A stretch of 64,000 bases of DNA, taken from an uncultured Granulosicoccus sp. (lineage in GTDB: Bacteria > Pseudomonadota > Gammaproteobacteria > Granulosicoccales > Granulosicoccaceae). Each line of letters starts with the position of its first letter. Positions within the stretch are counted from its first letter, which is position 1. Positions 17,215 through 25,505 of the stretch are shown one piece after another. The DNA lies in assembly GCA_947495035.1 (NCBI GenBank), contig CANLXI010000001.1:1-64000 (forward strand), read 5' to 3'. The position numbers were made by a program, and so were the translations under genes. The notes beneath the pieces were generated by a model. The model ran no database searches. It was not told where the DNA came from and was given only the letters and a program-made list of their open reading frames with translations.

Positions 17215-17841
17215 ATGGCAAACAAGAATCGAACAGAACGCAAACTCATCGAAGGACAAGCGGCCCTTGTCGTCATCGACATACAGGCGAGCGCGTTCGC
17301 TGATCAGAATCCGGTGAGGGCCATCGATCACATGGACAATTACGCAGGCCGTATGGCGCTGGCCAGAAAGGCGATCGACAAGGCGCGCGAGTGCGAGATC
17401 CCCGTGATATTCATTCAGGAAATTCATCGAGCCAACCTGATCGATTTCGGCCGTGAGCTCGATGGCGATGAAGACATCCATTGTCTGGACAGCAACCCCA
17501 ACACGGAACTGGCCAAGGAGCAGATGGGTTTCCAGCCGAATGACTATGTGATTCAGAAGCGTCGATACTCGGCGTTCTACGGAACGGATCTGGAGATCCT
17601 GCTGAAGGGGCTGAAGGCGGACACCCTGATTCTGTGCGGTGGCCTGACGGATGTCTGTGTGCACTACACCTTTGTTGATGGCCATCAGGGCGATTACTTC
17701 TGTCGTGTCATTGAAGACTGTGTGGCAGGGTCCAGTCAGGAGGCCCACGATGGTGCGCTGAAGGCCATGGAGTACCTGCAGACCGGTGCGGTCAGAAACC
17801 TGGACGACGTACTGACTGCGATGGAAGGTGAGCGGCGGTAG
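17215..17841 (+). CDS. Isochorismatase-fold cysteine hydrolase
   Basis: 208 residues from ATG 17215. The catalytic triad of the family is visible: Asp22 (VVIDIQ), Lys115 (IQKRRYSAFYGT) and Cys148 (LTDVCVHYT), with the cis-peptide-type motif GGLTDVC. Family members cleave C-N bonds in nicotinamide, N-carbamoylsarcosine, ureidoacrylate or related amides. As the last gene of an amino-acid-type ABC operon, it probably hydrolyses the imported amide or ureido compound. Which substrate is not determinable here; the DUF1989-GcvT protein nearby makes an N-methyl/ureido compound attractive (inference). Confidence 0.88.
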   Translation: MANKNRTERKLIEGQAALVVIDIQASAFADQNPVRAIDHMDNYAGRMALARKAIDKARECEIPVIFIQEIHRANLIDFGRELDGDEDIHCLDSNPNTELAKEQMGFQPNDYVIQKRRYSAFYGTDLEILLKGLKADTLILCGGLTDVCVHYTFVDGHQGDYFCRVIEDCVAGSSQEAHDGALKAMEYLQTGAVRNLDDVLTAMEGERR

Positions 17842-17844
17842 CCT

Positions 17845-18282
17845 TCACTCGGTCGGGAACAGAACACAGAAGCTGTTCTTTCCGAGGACGGGAAATATGA
17901 AGGTGCATACCAGGCCGTAAAATCTCGTGCTGCGTTGATAAATGGAAACGACCGCATCTTCATCAAGCTCATAGCTGGTCTGAGTGCGACAGATTTTCGG
18001 GAGGAGTGGCAATACCAGCAGCAGCACCCCACAGTTTGTGTGCCCCGTGTCGACCAGCACTTGCTCATGTTCGCCTGCTGCGCCCGCTTGCAACAGGGCG
18101 GATTCGCCGTGGTGTTCGAGAATACCTGCACGGGTACGCATCCATGACAGATTCGATTCGCGGTCCGGAATCGTTTGATCGCTGGTATGCGGAAGCATGA
18201 CCCCGAGCCCGACGCAGGAACAGAGCAGGCAGGCGGAAGTCAGTACGACGAGAAGACGCAGCCATCCTTTGGCGGAAGTCAT
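17845..18282 (-). CDS. Small putative lipoprotein, unknown function
   Basis: 145 residues from ATG 18282, which has GAGG six bases upstream. The N-terminus (basic residues, then a run of Leu/Val, then LLCSC) is a plausible lipoprotein signal with acylated Cys. A second hydrophobic segment (GVLLLVLPLLP) lies near residue 90. I do not recognise a family. It is convergent with the hydrolase gene, three bases apart. Confidence 0.55.
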   Translation of the reverse strand: MTSAKGWLRLLVVLTSACLLCSCVGLGVMLPHTSDQTIPDRESNLSWMRTRAGILEHHGESALLQAGAAGEHEQVLVDTGHTNCGVLLLVLPLLPKICRTQTSYELDEDAVVSIYQRSTRFYGLVCTFIFPVLGKNSFCVLFPTE

Positions 18283-18482
18283 GTATACCTCACTATCCTT
18301 GTTGGTATCCAGAATATCGGCTGGCAAGGTATCAGACTATCAAGACGAGAACTGTGGAGCAGGCCTCATCGTCAAGGTCAGGGAGCAAGGCAGCCTGCGC
18401 AGCTCGCGGCTTCGTGCAGCATGAACGTGCACGCAGAGTCATCGGCGCTGCCTTTTCCCGGTGTGCGAAAGACTCGGTTGTG

Positions 18483-20804
18483 TCAGGCGCGGGCCCGTGA
18501 TCGTGTCGGGTCGAAGAACGGGATGCCGGTCACTACGGCTGGCAGGCGTTTCATCTGTCCATCCAGGCGACCGCATTCCAGACGCGTTCCTTCACTGGCA
18601 TGTTCCACGGCTACACGCGCCATGGCAATGGCGCACTGTCTCTGCGGAGAATGAATGGCACTGGTTATCACGCCAATCTGCCGCAGCTGTTGGAAAACCG
18701 GATCGCCATGGGCAGGGACCTCGTCGCCTTCGAATATCAGTCCGACCAGTGTCTGACGCGTGGCCGCAAGGTTTCTCTGCAGTGCAGCCTTGCCGATGAA
18801 GTCATCCTTTTTCATGTCGACGGCAAAATCTAGGCCGGATTCGAATGCATCGATCTGTGGGCCGAACTCGTGGCCGGCACTCATCAGTCCGGCCTCCACA
18901 CGCAGCAATTCCAGGGCCTCGCTGCCCATGGGGGTCAAACCGAATGCCTCTGCGTTTTCCATGACGGCATCCCAGATGCTCATGGCATCGGCCCGGTCGC
19001 AGAACAGTTCATATCCCAGTTCGCCGGTAAACCCTGTGCGCGACAGCAGAAATGCAGGACCGTCCCTGTCATGCAATCTCGCCACGGTGAATCCGAACCA
19101 TTTCAGATTGTCCAGAGCCGGCTGATGAGGCTGGGTGAATACCAGTTCCTTCAACAGCTCGCGACTCTTCGGGCCCTGTATTGCCAGGCTCGGCATGGTT
19201 GACCATAGCGAACGGACCCAGACCTTCATCTGCCATTGCGAGGCCATTTCCTTCATGTGTTCGGCACTGTGCTCGGATCCGCAGCACCAGCGAAACACCC
19301 CGGGTGCCACGCGATAGAGGGTGCCGTCGTCGAGTACCGAGCCATCGTCCGACAATATCAGAGCGTATTGACAGCGGTTGGCAGCCAGGCGACTGACATC
19401 GCGACTCATGACTCGTTGCAGGAAACGCTCGGCATCCGGGCCTGCAATATCATATTTGCGCAGCGAGGACATGTCCTGCACCGTCACGGCTTCACGGCAG
19501 GCCCAGTATTCGCCGAGTGTGCGTGATGCATCGTAGTTGACAGGAAGCCAGACATCTCGAGCGACCTGGTAATTGCTTGTCAGTCTGGAAGTTGCCTCAT
19601 GAAACGCGCTTTGTTCAGTCATGACCGGTTCGTTGTGGGGAAGGGGGCGGTGGGCTATCGCATGGGAAATCGGGCGTTTGGCCGAATAGATGCGAACATG
19701 GATGTCCGTCGGATTCCAGCCGTTGATCGGATCGATGTCGTCAGGGCAGGCCGTGCTGACACAGACCAGGTCGGTCAGGGCTTTCATGATCACGTGATCC
19801 CCGGGGCGGGACCAGGCTTCATCCGACGAAAGCCTGTTGTCCGAAGGCAGGATCCATGAATTGAAGAACAGGTTGATGGCAGGCCAGGCAGCGCGTGCTT
19901 CCACCCCGAAAGGGTTCATGGCATGGGATATGTTGTCCGAACAATTCACATGACCGGGAAAGCCGCGCTCTTCATAACCGCGGGCAGTACAGGCCAGTGC
20001 AAAGGTATCGTGCCGCCCCACGGTGTCTCGCACCACCGACACCAGAGGCCGCATGTCCTGGTCGAAGTATTTATCGGACAGGCCGGGAGCCGGGTAGGCA
20101 CGCCCGACCATGCTGCGAGTGACCGTGGAGTCGATGAAGCGCTCCACCCCCCGCTCCAGAGCATCCTGGCGAAACGCGAGAAAATCCGAGCACTGCCGTC
20201 CTTCGACGTCGATGATCTCCAGGTAATCACCGGCCTTGACCTGATAGGCACCCGCCGTTGCCCTGTCGATGCGGAACTCATCGATCACGTGCCCGACCGG
20301 GTCGGGAAGCGTGGTACGGTCGCTGTTGCCACCGTGGATCTCCACCCGCAAGGTGCCGCCACTGAGACCCGTCAGCGCCAGGGGAGCTGCGTTTCCCAGC
20401 CACAGGGTACAGTCTGCCGAACATTGCAGGGTCAGTGTCTCTGGCCCTGATGCGGACTCGCTGAACAGTTGGACCCAGGGAACGGTCTTGGCCGGGACTC
20501 GGCGTTGCTGCAGCCATTCGTGCCAGTCCTGCCAGTGTTGCGGAGCGCTTGCAGCCACGTCTGCCGCAGTTCGATTCAGGCCCAGCGAGCCGATTGCCGA
20601 TCGGTCAGCCTCATCGGTGGCATTGAGCAGTACCGGGCCACCTCCCTCTAGATCGATGATGTTGAGAAGCTCGCCCTGTTGCAGGCGCATGGAACGCAAT
20701 TCGTTGCCGCGAATCTCTACAACTCGTGTCCCCGGATGCGACAGCCCCGGGTAGCGGGCAGGGCCCAGAAAGGAACCACCGGCAGAAGGCGTATACAGTT
20801 GCAT
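18483..20804 (-). CDS. DUF1989 - GcvT (aminomethyltransferase-like) fusion protein
   Basis: About 773 residues in three parts. Residues 1-170 look like a degenerate copy of the next domain (GELLNIIDLEGG recalls GDYLEIIDVEGR). Residues about 185-395 are a DUF1989 (urea-carboxylase-associated) domain: EGRQCSDFLAF, HVNCSDN and VSTACPDDIDPINGWNPTD. Residues about 400-773 are a GcvT domain with RTGFTGELGYEL and LSDDGSVLDDGTL. GcvT proteins transfer one-carbon units from amines to tetrahydrofolate, so an N-demethylation role is likely. I prefer ATG 20804 because a promoter-like TTGACA overlaps the longer TTG start at 20864. No signal peptide; cytoplasmic. Confidence 0.88.
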   Translation of the reverse strand: MQLYTPSAGGSFLGPARYPGLSHPGTRVVEIRGNELRSMRLQQGELLNIIDLEGGGPVLLNATDEADRSAIGSLGLNRTAADVAASAPQHWQDWHEWLQQRRVPAKTVPWVQLFSESASGPETLTLQCSADCTLWLGNAAPLALTGLSGGTLRVEIHGGNSDRTTLPDPVGHVIDEFRIDRATAGAYQVKAGDYLEIIDVEGRQCSDFLAFRQDALERGVERFIDSTVTRSMVGRAYPAPGLSDKYFDQDMRPLVSVVRDTVGRHDTFALACTARGYEERGFPGHVNCSDNISHAMNPFGVEARAAWPAINLFFNSWILPSDNRLSSDEAWSRPGDHVIMKALTDLVCVSTACPDDIDPINGWNPTDIHVRIYSAKRPISHAIAHRPLPHNEPVMTEQSAFHEATSRLTSNYQVARDVWLPVNYDASRTLGEYWACREAVTVQDMSSLRKYDIAGPDAERFLQRVMSRDVSRLAANRCQYALILSDDGSVLDDGTLYRVAPGVFRWCCGSEHSAEHMKEMASQWQMKVWVRSLWSTMPSLAIQGPKSRELLKELVFTQPHQPALDNLKWFGFTVARLHDRDGPAFLLSRTGFTGELGYELFCDRADAMSIWDAVMENAEAFGLTPMGSEALELLRVEAGLMSAGHEFGPQIDAFESGLDFAVDMKKDDFIGKAALQRNLAATRQTLVGLIFEGDEVPAHGDPVFQQLRQIGVITSAIHSPQRQCAIAMARVAVEHASEGTRLECGRLDGQMKRLPAVVTGIPFFDPTRSRARA

Positions 20805-20835
20805 GTGGGCAGCTTGACCATTGTAATCACCGTCA

Positions 20836-20864
20836 ATAGTGCTTGCCGCCCAATGGGCTGTCAA
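20836..20864 (-). promoter_or_regulatory. Candidate sigma-70 promoter for the DUF1989-GcvT gene
   Basis: On the minus strand TTGACA (20864-20859, a perfect -35) is followed after 17 bases by CACTAT (20841-20836, a weak -10). Transcription would begin near 20829, 25 bases before the ATG at 20804. Confidence 0.4.
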
Positions 20865-20953
20865 GCCAGGCCACAGGCGAGATTGCAGGTGAACACGATG
20901 GGATGCCCATCGTCAGGGGCAAGCCCTGCCGGCACTGGTCGCAGGGCCGCTTG

Positions 20954-21505
20954 TCAGCGCAAGCGTTGTCCGGTGCGAACGTCGATGATCCGGGTCGGCT
21001 CGCTCAGTGTTCCCACCTTGCCATCGACCGTGACATCCACTTCCGTGCCGAACAGCTGTGTCGCACTTGCTGTATCGCGACAGGGCTCCTGCCCGGATCG
21101 ATTGGCACTGGTCGAGACGATGGGACCTCCGAATCGCTCGCAGAGCGCTTGCACCACCGGATGGTCGCTGACACGAACTGCCAGCGTCTGACGCCCACCC
21201 GTCAGCAACTCGCTGTTGCCGGAGGTGCAGGGTACGACCATGGTAACGGGGCCAGGCCACACGGAATCGAACTGTGCCTGCCACGCCGCTTGCAGAGGAG
21301 CGAGAAAGGGCAGCAGCTGATCCAGTGAGCCGGCGATCAGGATGAAGCCCTTGTGCGCAGCTCGCCCCTTGATGCTGATGATGCGGGACAGGGCGGGCTC
21401 GTCGTGAGGATCGCAGCCAAGCCCGAAGACTGCCTCGGTGGGATAACTGATCACGCCGCCGGCGCGCAGGGCGGCGATCGCCTCGCGCAGATTGTCTTCC
21501 TTCAC
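20954..21505 (-). CDS. tsaC: Threonylcarbamoyl-AMP synthase (Sua5/YciO/YrdC family)
   Basis: 183 residues, the short TsaC form without a Sua5 C-terminal domain. GGVISYPTEAVFGLGCDP, SIKGRAAHKGFILI and STSANRSG are the family's ATP/threonine-binding motifs. It makes threonylcarbamoyl-adenylate for the universal t6A modification of tRNAs that read ANN codons. Its GTG start overlaps the topA stop as GTGA, so the two are translated together. Confidence 0.95.
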   Translation of the reverse strand: MKEDNLREAIAALRAGGVISYPTEAVFGLGCDPHDEPALSRIISIKGRAAHKGFILIAGSLDQLLPFLAPLQAAWQAQFDSVWPGPVTMVVPCTSGNSELLTGGRQTLAVRVSDHPVVQALCERFGGPIVSTSANRSGQEPCRDTASATQLFGTEVDVTVDGKVGTLSEPTRIIDVRTGQRLR

Positions 21506-23991
21506 TCTGTCTTGGCGGTAACCGTCGAACTGGTCGAGGCGACCTTCTTGCTGGAGGCTGCTTTCTTCTTGCTCGCCGCACTCTTTTTCTTGCTGGCACT
21601 GCTCTTCTTCTTTGCAGCGCTCTTCTTCTTGGTCTTTTTCTTGGTGGCTGCCTTTTTCTTGGACTCCACCTTGGCAGCGGCTTTCTTCTTGCCACGTCCA
21701 CGACGTTCCGGCGCCTCTGCCAGGAGTTTTTCGCAGGTCTCCAGATCGATGGCTGCCGGTGTTTCCTTCAGTTCCTTGGGAATCTTGGCGTTCTTGTTGC
21801 CATCGGTGATGTAGGCGCCCCAGCGACCGTTGAGAATCTGGATGTCGGTGCCCTCGAATGCCTTGACCAGCTTGTTGGCATCGGCGATCTTCTTCTCGGC
21901 CACGATCTCCAGCGCACGCTCCAGCGTGACAGTGTAAGGATCATCTTCCTTGAGAGACACGAACTTGGAGTCATACTTGATGTAAGGGCCGAAGCGTCCG
22001 ATGTTGGCAGTGATCTTTTCACCTTCGGGGGATTCGCCCAGCTCTCGCGGCAGGTCGAACAGTTGGATGGCTTCCTCCAGCGTGATGGTATTCATGCGCT
22101 GGCCGGGGCGCAGGCCGGCAAACTTCGGTTTGTCTTCGTCTTCCCGGGTGCCGATCTGGACGAATGCGCCGTACTGGCCAATGCGCACGGTAATCGGCTT
22201 GCCACTTTCTTCGTCGATACCCAGTTCGCGGGCCTGAATGGCCTCATCCTTGGAGACGTTTTCCAGTTTGTCTTCCACACGATCCTTGAAGGGTTTCCAG
22301 AATTCGCCCAGAAGCGGTACCCATTCCTTCTCGCCGCGGGAGACTGCATCGAGCTCGTCTTCCAGGTTGGCGGTGAAGTCGTAGTCCACGTACTGGTCAA
22401 AGTGCTTGGCCAGAAAGGTGGCCACTACACGACCGGTATCGGTGGGGAAAAAGCGTCGACTTTCAATCTCGACATACTCGCGTGATTGCAGTGTCGAGAT
22501 GATCGAGGCATAGGTGGACGGGCGACCGATACCGTATTCTTCCAGCGTCTTGACCAGGCTGGCTTCAGAGAAACGCGGCGGTGGTTCGGTGAAATGCTGG
22601 GTGAGCTTGATGTCCTGCAGTGGTACCTGATCGCCTTCCTTCATCTCCGGCAGTACCTTTTCGTCATCATCGGACTTTTTCTTGTCGTCCTCGTCTTCCT
22701 TGTATACCGTCATGAAGCCGGGGAAGCGGATGGTGGAGCCGGTGGCACGAAACAGATTGCCTTCACCACAGGCAAAATCCACGGCTACCTGATCGATGGT
22801 GGCGAAGATCATCTGGCTGGCAACGGTTCGCTTCCAGATCAGGTTGTAGAGCTTGTACTGGTCTTCCTCGAGAAACTTCTTCATGTCCTCCGGCGCGCGC
22901 ATCACGGAGGAGGGGCGAATGGCTTCATGCGCTTCCTGCGCGTTCTTGGACTTGTTCTTGTAGACGTTGATCTGTTCCGGCAGGTAGTTCTTGCCGAAGC
23001 GCTGGGGAATCAGTTCGCGCAATTCGTCCAGGCATTCCTGGGAGAGGGTGATGGAGTCGGTACGCATATAGGTGATCAGACCGGTTGGGCCTTCTTCGCC
23101 GATGTTGATACCCTCGTACAGCTTCTGGGCGGTTCGCATGGTGCGCTGAGCCCCGAAGCCGAGTTTTCTGGAGGCCTCCTGCTGCAGCGTCGAGGTGGTG
23201 AATGGCGCTGTCGGATTCCGCTTGCGCTGCTTCTTTTCCACCTTGACAGCGGTCAGCGCACCGTTGGCATTGCTCATCAGCATGTCGCGGGTGCTGTTGG
23301 CCTGGTCACCATTGGTGACGGTGAACTGCTTGACTTTCTCGCCTTCGAGTAGTAACAGACGGGCCGTGAAGGGCTGGGTATCCTTTTCCAGTTCCGCCAT
23401 GATGCTCCAGTATTCCTTGGGGACGAAGGCCTCGATCTCGTCTTCACGCTCGCAGATCATGCGCAGCGCAGGGGACTGCACCCGGCCTGCCGACAGGCCG
23501 CGACGAATCTTGCGCCACAGCAGCGGCGAAAGATTGAAGCCCACCAGGTAATCCAGTGCGCGCCGCGCCTGCTGGGCATTGATCAGGTCCTGGCCAAGTT
23601 CGCGCGGGTTGTCCACGGCATCCTGTACGGCCTTCTTGGTGATTTCGTGGAACACCACCCGGGCAACATGCTTGCCTTCCAGGTCGCCGGACTCCTTCAG
23701 ATGCTCGACCAGGTGCCAGCTGATGGCCTCTCCCTCGCGATCCGGGTCAGTGGCGAGCAGTAGGTTGTCGGCCTTCTTCAATGCCTTCTTGATGGCATTG
23801 ACGTGTTTTTCATTGCGCTCGATCATCTGATACTTCATGGCGAAGTCATGATCGGGGTCGACAGCGCCTTCCTTGGGTAGCAGATCGCGCACGTGACCGT
23901 ACGAGGCCAGCACTTTGAAGTCCTTGCCAAGGTACTTTTCGATGGTCTTTCCTTTGGCAGGAGACTCTACGATGACCAGATTTTTGCTCAT
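21502..23991 (-). CDS. topA: DNA topoisomerase I
   Basis: 829 residues. The Toprim domain at 1-150 has the DREGE motif (84-88); the catalytic Tyr308 sits in ITYMRTDSI. After the core come C-terminal Topo_C repeats (VRIGQYGAFVQIG, ANIGRFGPYIKYD, LNGRWGAYITDG) rather than the Cys4 zinc fingers of E. coli TopA, and then a tail of about 60 residues almost entirely Lys, Ala and Ser. It relaxes negative supercoils. The gene is 251 bases downstream of dprA and overlaps tsaC. Confidence 0.97.
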   Translation of the reverse strand: MSKNLVIVESPAKGKTIEKYLGKDFKVLASYGHVRDLLPKEGAVDPDHDFAMKYQMIERNEKHVNAIKKALKKADNLLLATDPDREGEAISWHLVEHLKESGDLEGKHVARVVFHEITKKAVQDAVDNPRELGQDLINAQQARRALDYLVGFNLSPLLWRKIRRGLSAGRVQSPALRMICEREDEIEAFVPKEYWSIMAELEKDTQPFTARLLLLEGEKVKQFTVTNGDQANSTRDMLMSNANGALTAVKVEKKQRKRNPTAPFTTSTLQQEASRKLGFGAQRTMRTAQKLYEGINIGEEGPTGLITYMRTDSITLSQECLDELRELIPQRFGKNYLPEQINVYKNKSKNAQEAHEAIRPSSVMRAPEDMKKFLEEDQYKLYNLIWKRTVASQMIFATIDQVAVDFACGEGNLFRATGSTIRFPGFMTVYKEDEDDKKKSDDDEKVLPEMKEGDQVPLQDIKLTQHFTEPPPRFSEASLVKTLEEYGIGRPSTYASIISTLQSREYVEIESRRFFPTDTGRVVATFLAKHFDQYVDYDFTANLEDELDAVSRGEKEWVPLLGEFWKPFKDRVEDKLENVSKDEAIQARELGIDEESGKPITVRIGQYGAFVQIGTREDEDKPKFAGLRPGQRMNTITLEEAIQLFDLPRELGESPEGEKITANIGRFGPYIKYDSKFVSLKEDDPYTVTLERALEIVAEKKIADANKLVKAFEGTDIQILNGRWGAYITDGNKNAKIPKELKETPAAIDLETCEKLLAEAPERRGRGKKKAAAKVESKKKAATKKKTKKKSAAKKKSSASKKKSAASKKKAASSKKVASTSSTVTAKTE

Positions 23992-24115
23992 GAATACCAG
24001 ATTGATTGTGAAGGCAGCTGTGCCGGCGCCGACTGGCGGGCTCAGCTGCTTTGGGCACTAGCGTCGTCGCTTGATCGTACTTTGTCAACGAGGCCGTGTA
24101 ATTTATCTTCCGGGC

Positions 24116-24236
24116 AAACGGTTTGCAAACCGATTGCAAACCATGCGCAAACCGTTCGCGGAACGCCCGGAAACCGCTCGCGGATCGCTCGCGGACTGCT
24201 CGCGGACTGCTCGCGGACCGCTGGCGGCCCACCCGC
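24116..24236. repeat. 11-nt tandem repeat array, 11 degenerate units
   Basis: Eleven consecutive 11-base units run from aaacggtttgc to ggcccacccgc without a break in register. The best-conserved units are GGACTGCTCGC (twice, 24193-24214), GGATCGCTCGC and GGACCGCTGGC; the first units have AAACC instead of GGA at their start. The array begins seven bases after the dprA stop on that gene's strand and lies 125 bases before the topA start. The 11-base period is close to one DNA helical turn. Confidence 0.85.
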
Positions 24237-24242
24237 AAGGCA

Positions 24243-25454
24243 CTAGCAGCAGGCATAACGTCCACCTGCAGTAGTGGTGATCAAGCCTTTCGTTTCAAGT
24301 AGTCCCAGAACAGATGCCAGTCGTGACGTGCTCAGAGTGGCGTGCACCATCAATTCGTCGAGCGTCGCGCTGCCGGCTTTCAGTGTGTCCAGCAGAGCCT
24401 GCTCTTCCGGGCTGATCAGCACCTGATCGAGCGCCAGTTCGTGCTGTCGTGCATCGTCGCTCACGCGTTCGGTCCCGCTGGTCAGTGCCGCCTGTACCTG
24501 GCTCATCGAGGGACCGAGAACCTCGATGACATCACGGGTCTCCTCGATCAGGGCGGCTCCCTGCTTGATGAGGAAATGGCAACCTCGTGCCTGCAGATTG
24601 CTGATGGAACCGGGCACGGCCATGACTTCCCGGCCCTGGTTCATGGCGTGGGTGGCTGTGGTCAGAGTCCCGCTGGGCAGACCAGCCTCGGCGACCAGTA
24701 CGCCCAGGCTGATGCCGCTGATGAGCCGGTTGCGACGCGGAAAATGCCAGGGGCGGGTGGGTGATCCGAGTGGATATTCGGTCAGTACCAGGCCGCCGGA
24801 ATCGACGATGCGCGCATCCAGTTCGGTATGTCTGCCAGGATAGACCCGGTTTGCCGGGGTGGCTGCAATGGCCACGGTCGGACCCGCGTTGCCTGCTTGC
24901 TCTCTGGCCTGCAATGCGCTTTGATGGGCGGCTGCGTCCACTCCCATCGCCAATCCACTGACGATGCCGATACCCATGCTGGCCAGTTCATGACACAGGC
25001 GTCGTGTGTGCATCAGCGCCGCGTGACTGGCCTTGCGAGACCCCACGACCGCCAGCAACGGGTAGTCGAGCGCGCTCAATGAACCCCGCGCGTACAACAG
25101 GGGCGGGGCATCATCGGTATTCTGCAATAGTGTGGGGTAGGCAGGATGATCCAGGCCCAGCAGGTGATTCCGCGGGCTTTGTGCCTGCCAGGCGAGCGCT
25201 TGCTCGCAGCGCTGACTGGTGGCATCGCTGAACAGCGCAGCCAGCTGCTGCTCGTCGATGAGACCCTGCAGCAGCTCGGGCAGATCGCTATCGCGATGGT
25301 TCAGGTAGCGGTGAATCCGATCTCCGGTTGCAGCAGGTTCCGGGCAGCTTTTGCGCAGGTGCCGGCACAGTCGGGTGCTGTCGCTGAAGGCCAGGGCGAA
25401 GCGGAGCCAGGTGTCGGTGGGGACTGGGGGTACGAGAGGTGTTGCATCATCCAT
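24243..25454 (-). CDS. dprA: DNA-processing protein DprA (Smf)
   Basis: 403 residues. The Rossmann-like core has VVGSRKAS, IVSGLAMGVDAAAH, PRRNRLISG and EAGLPSGTLTTA, which bind single-stranded DNA and RecA-loading partners. A winged-helix domain (SPEEQALLDTL... through GLLETKGLI) forms the C-terminal ~70 residues. DprA protects incoming ssDNA during natural transformation. The gene follows the LysM lipoprotein gene by 51 bases, in the order common to gammaproteobacteria. Confidence 0.96.
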   Translation of the reverse strand: MDDATPLVPPVPTDTWLRFALAFSDSTRLCRHLRKSCPEPAATGDRIHRYLNHRDSDLPELLQGLIDEQQLAALFSDATSQRCEQALAWQAQSPRNHLLGLDHPAYPTLLQNTDDAPPLLYARGSLSALDYPLLAVVGSRKASHAALMHTRRLCHELASMGIGIVSGLAMGVDAAAHQSALQAREQAGNAGPTVAIAATPANRVYPGRHTELDARIVDSGGLVLTEYPLGSPTRPWHFPRRNRLISGISLGVLVAEAGLPSGTLTTATHAMNQGREVMAVPGSISNLQARGCHFLIKQGAALIEETRDVIEVLGPSMSQVQAALTSGTERVSDDARQHELALDQVLISPEEQALLDTLKAGSATLDELMVHATLSTSRLASVLGLLETKGLITTTAGGRYACC

Positions 25455-25505
25455 GACGAGTAACCGCGGGTTGCGCCCGCAGCCACTGTCATGGCGTCAG
25501 GCAGG

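Noticed and set aside
16288..17748. Long minus-strand frame opposite the HisM-like permease and hydrolase genes
   Set aside because: It is antisense to genes with intact, recognisable domains; its composition (Gln/Arg/His-rich) is that of a shadow frame in GC-rich DNA.
24116..24236. CRISPR-like array after dprA
   Set aside because: Units are 11 bases and contiguous, with no spacers and no cas genes.
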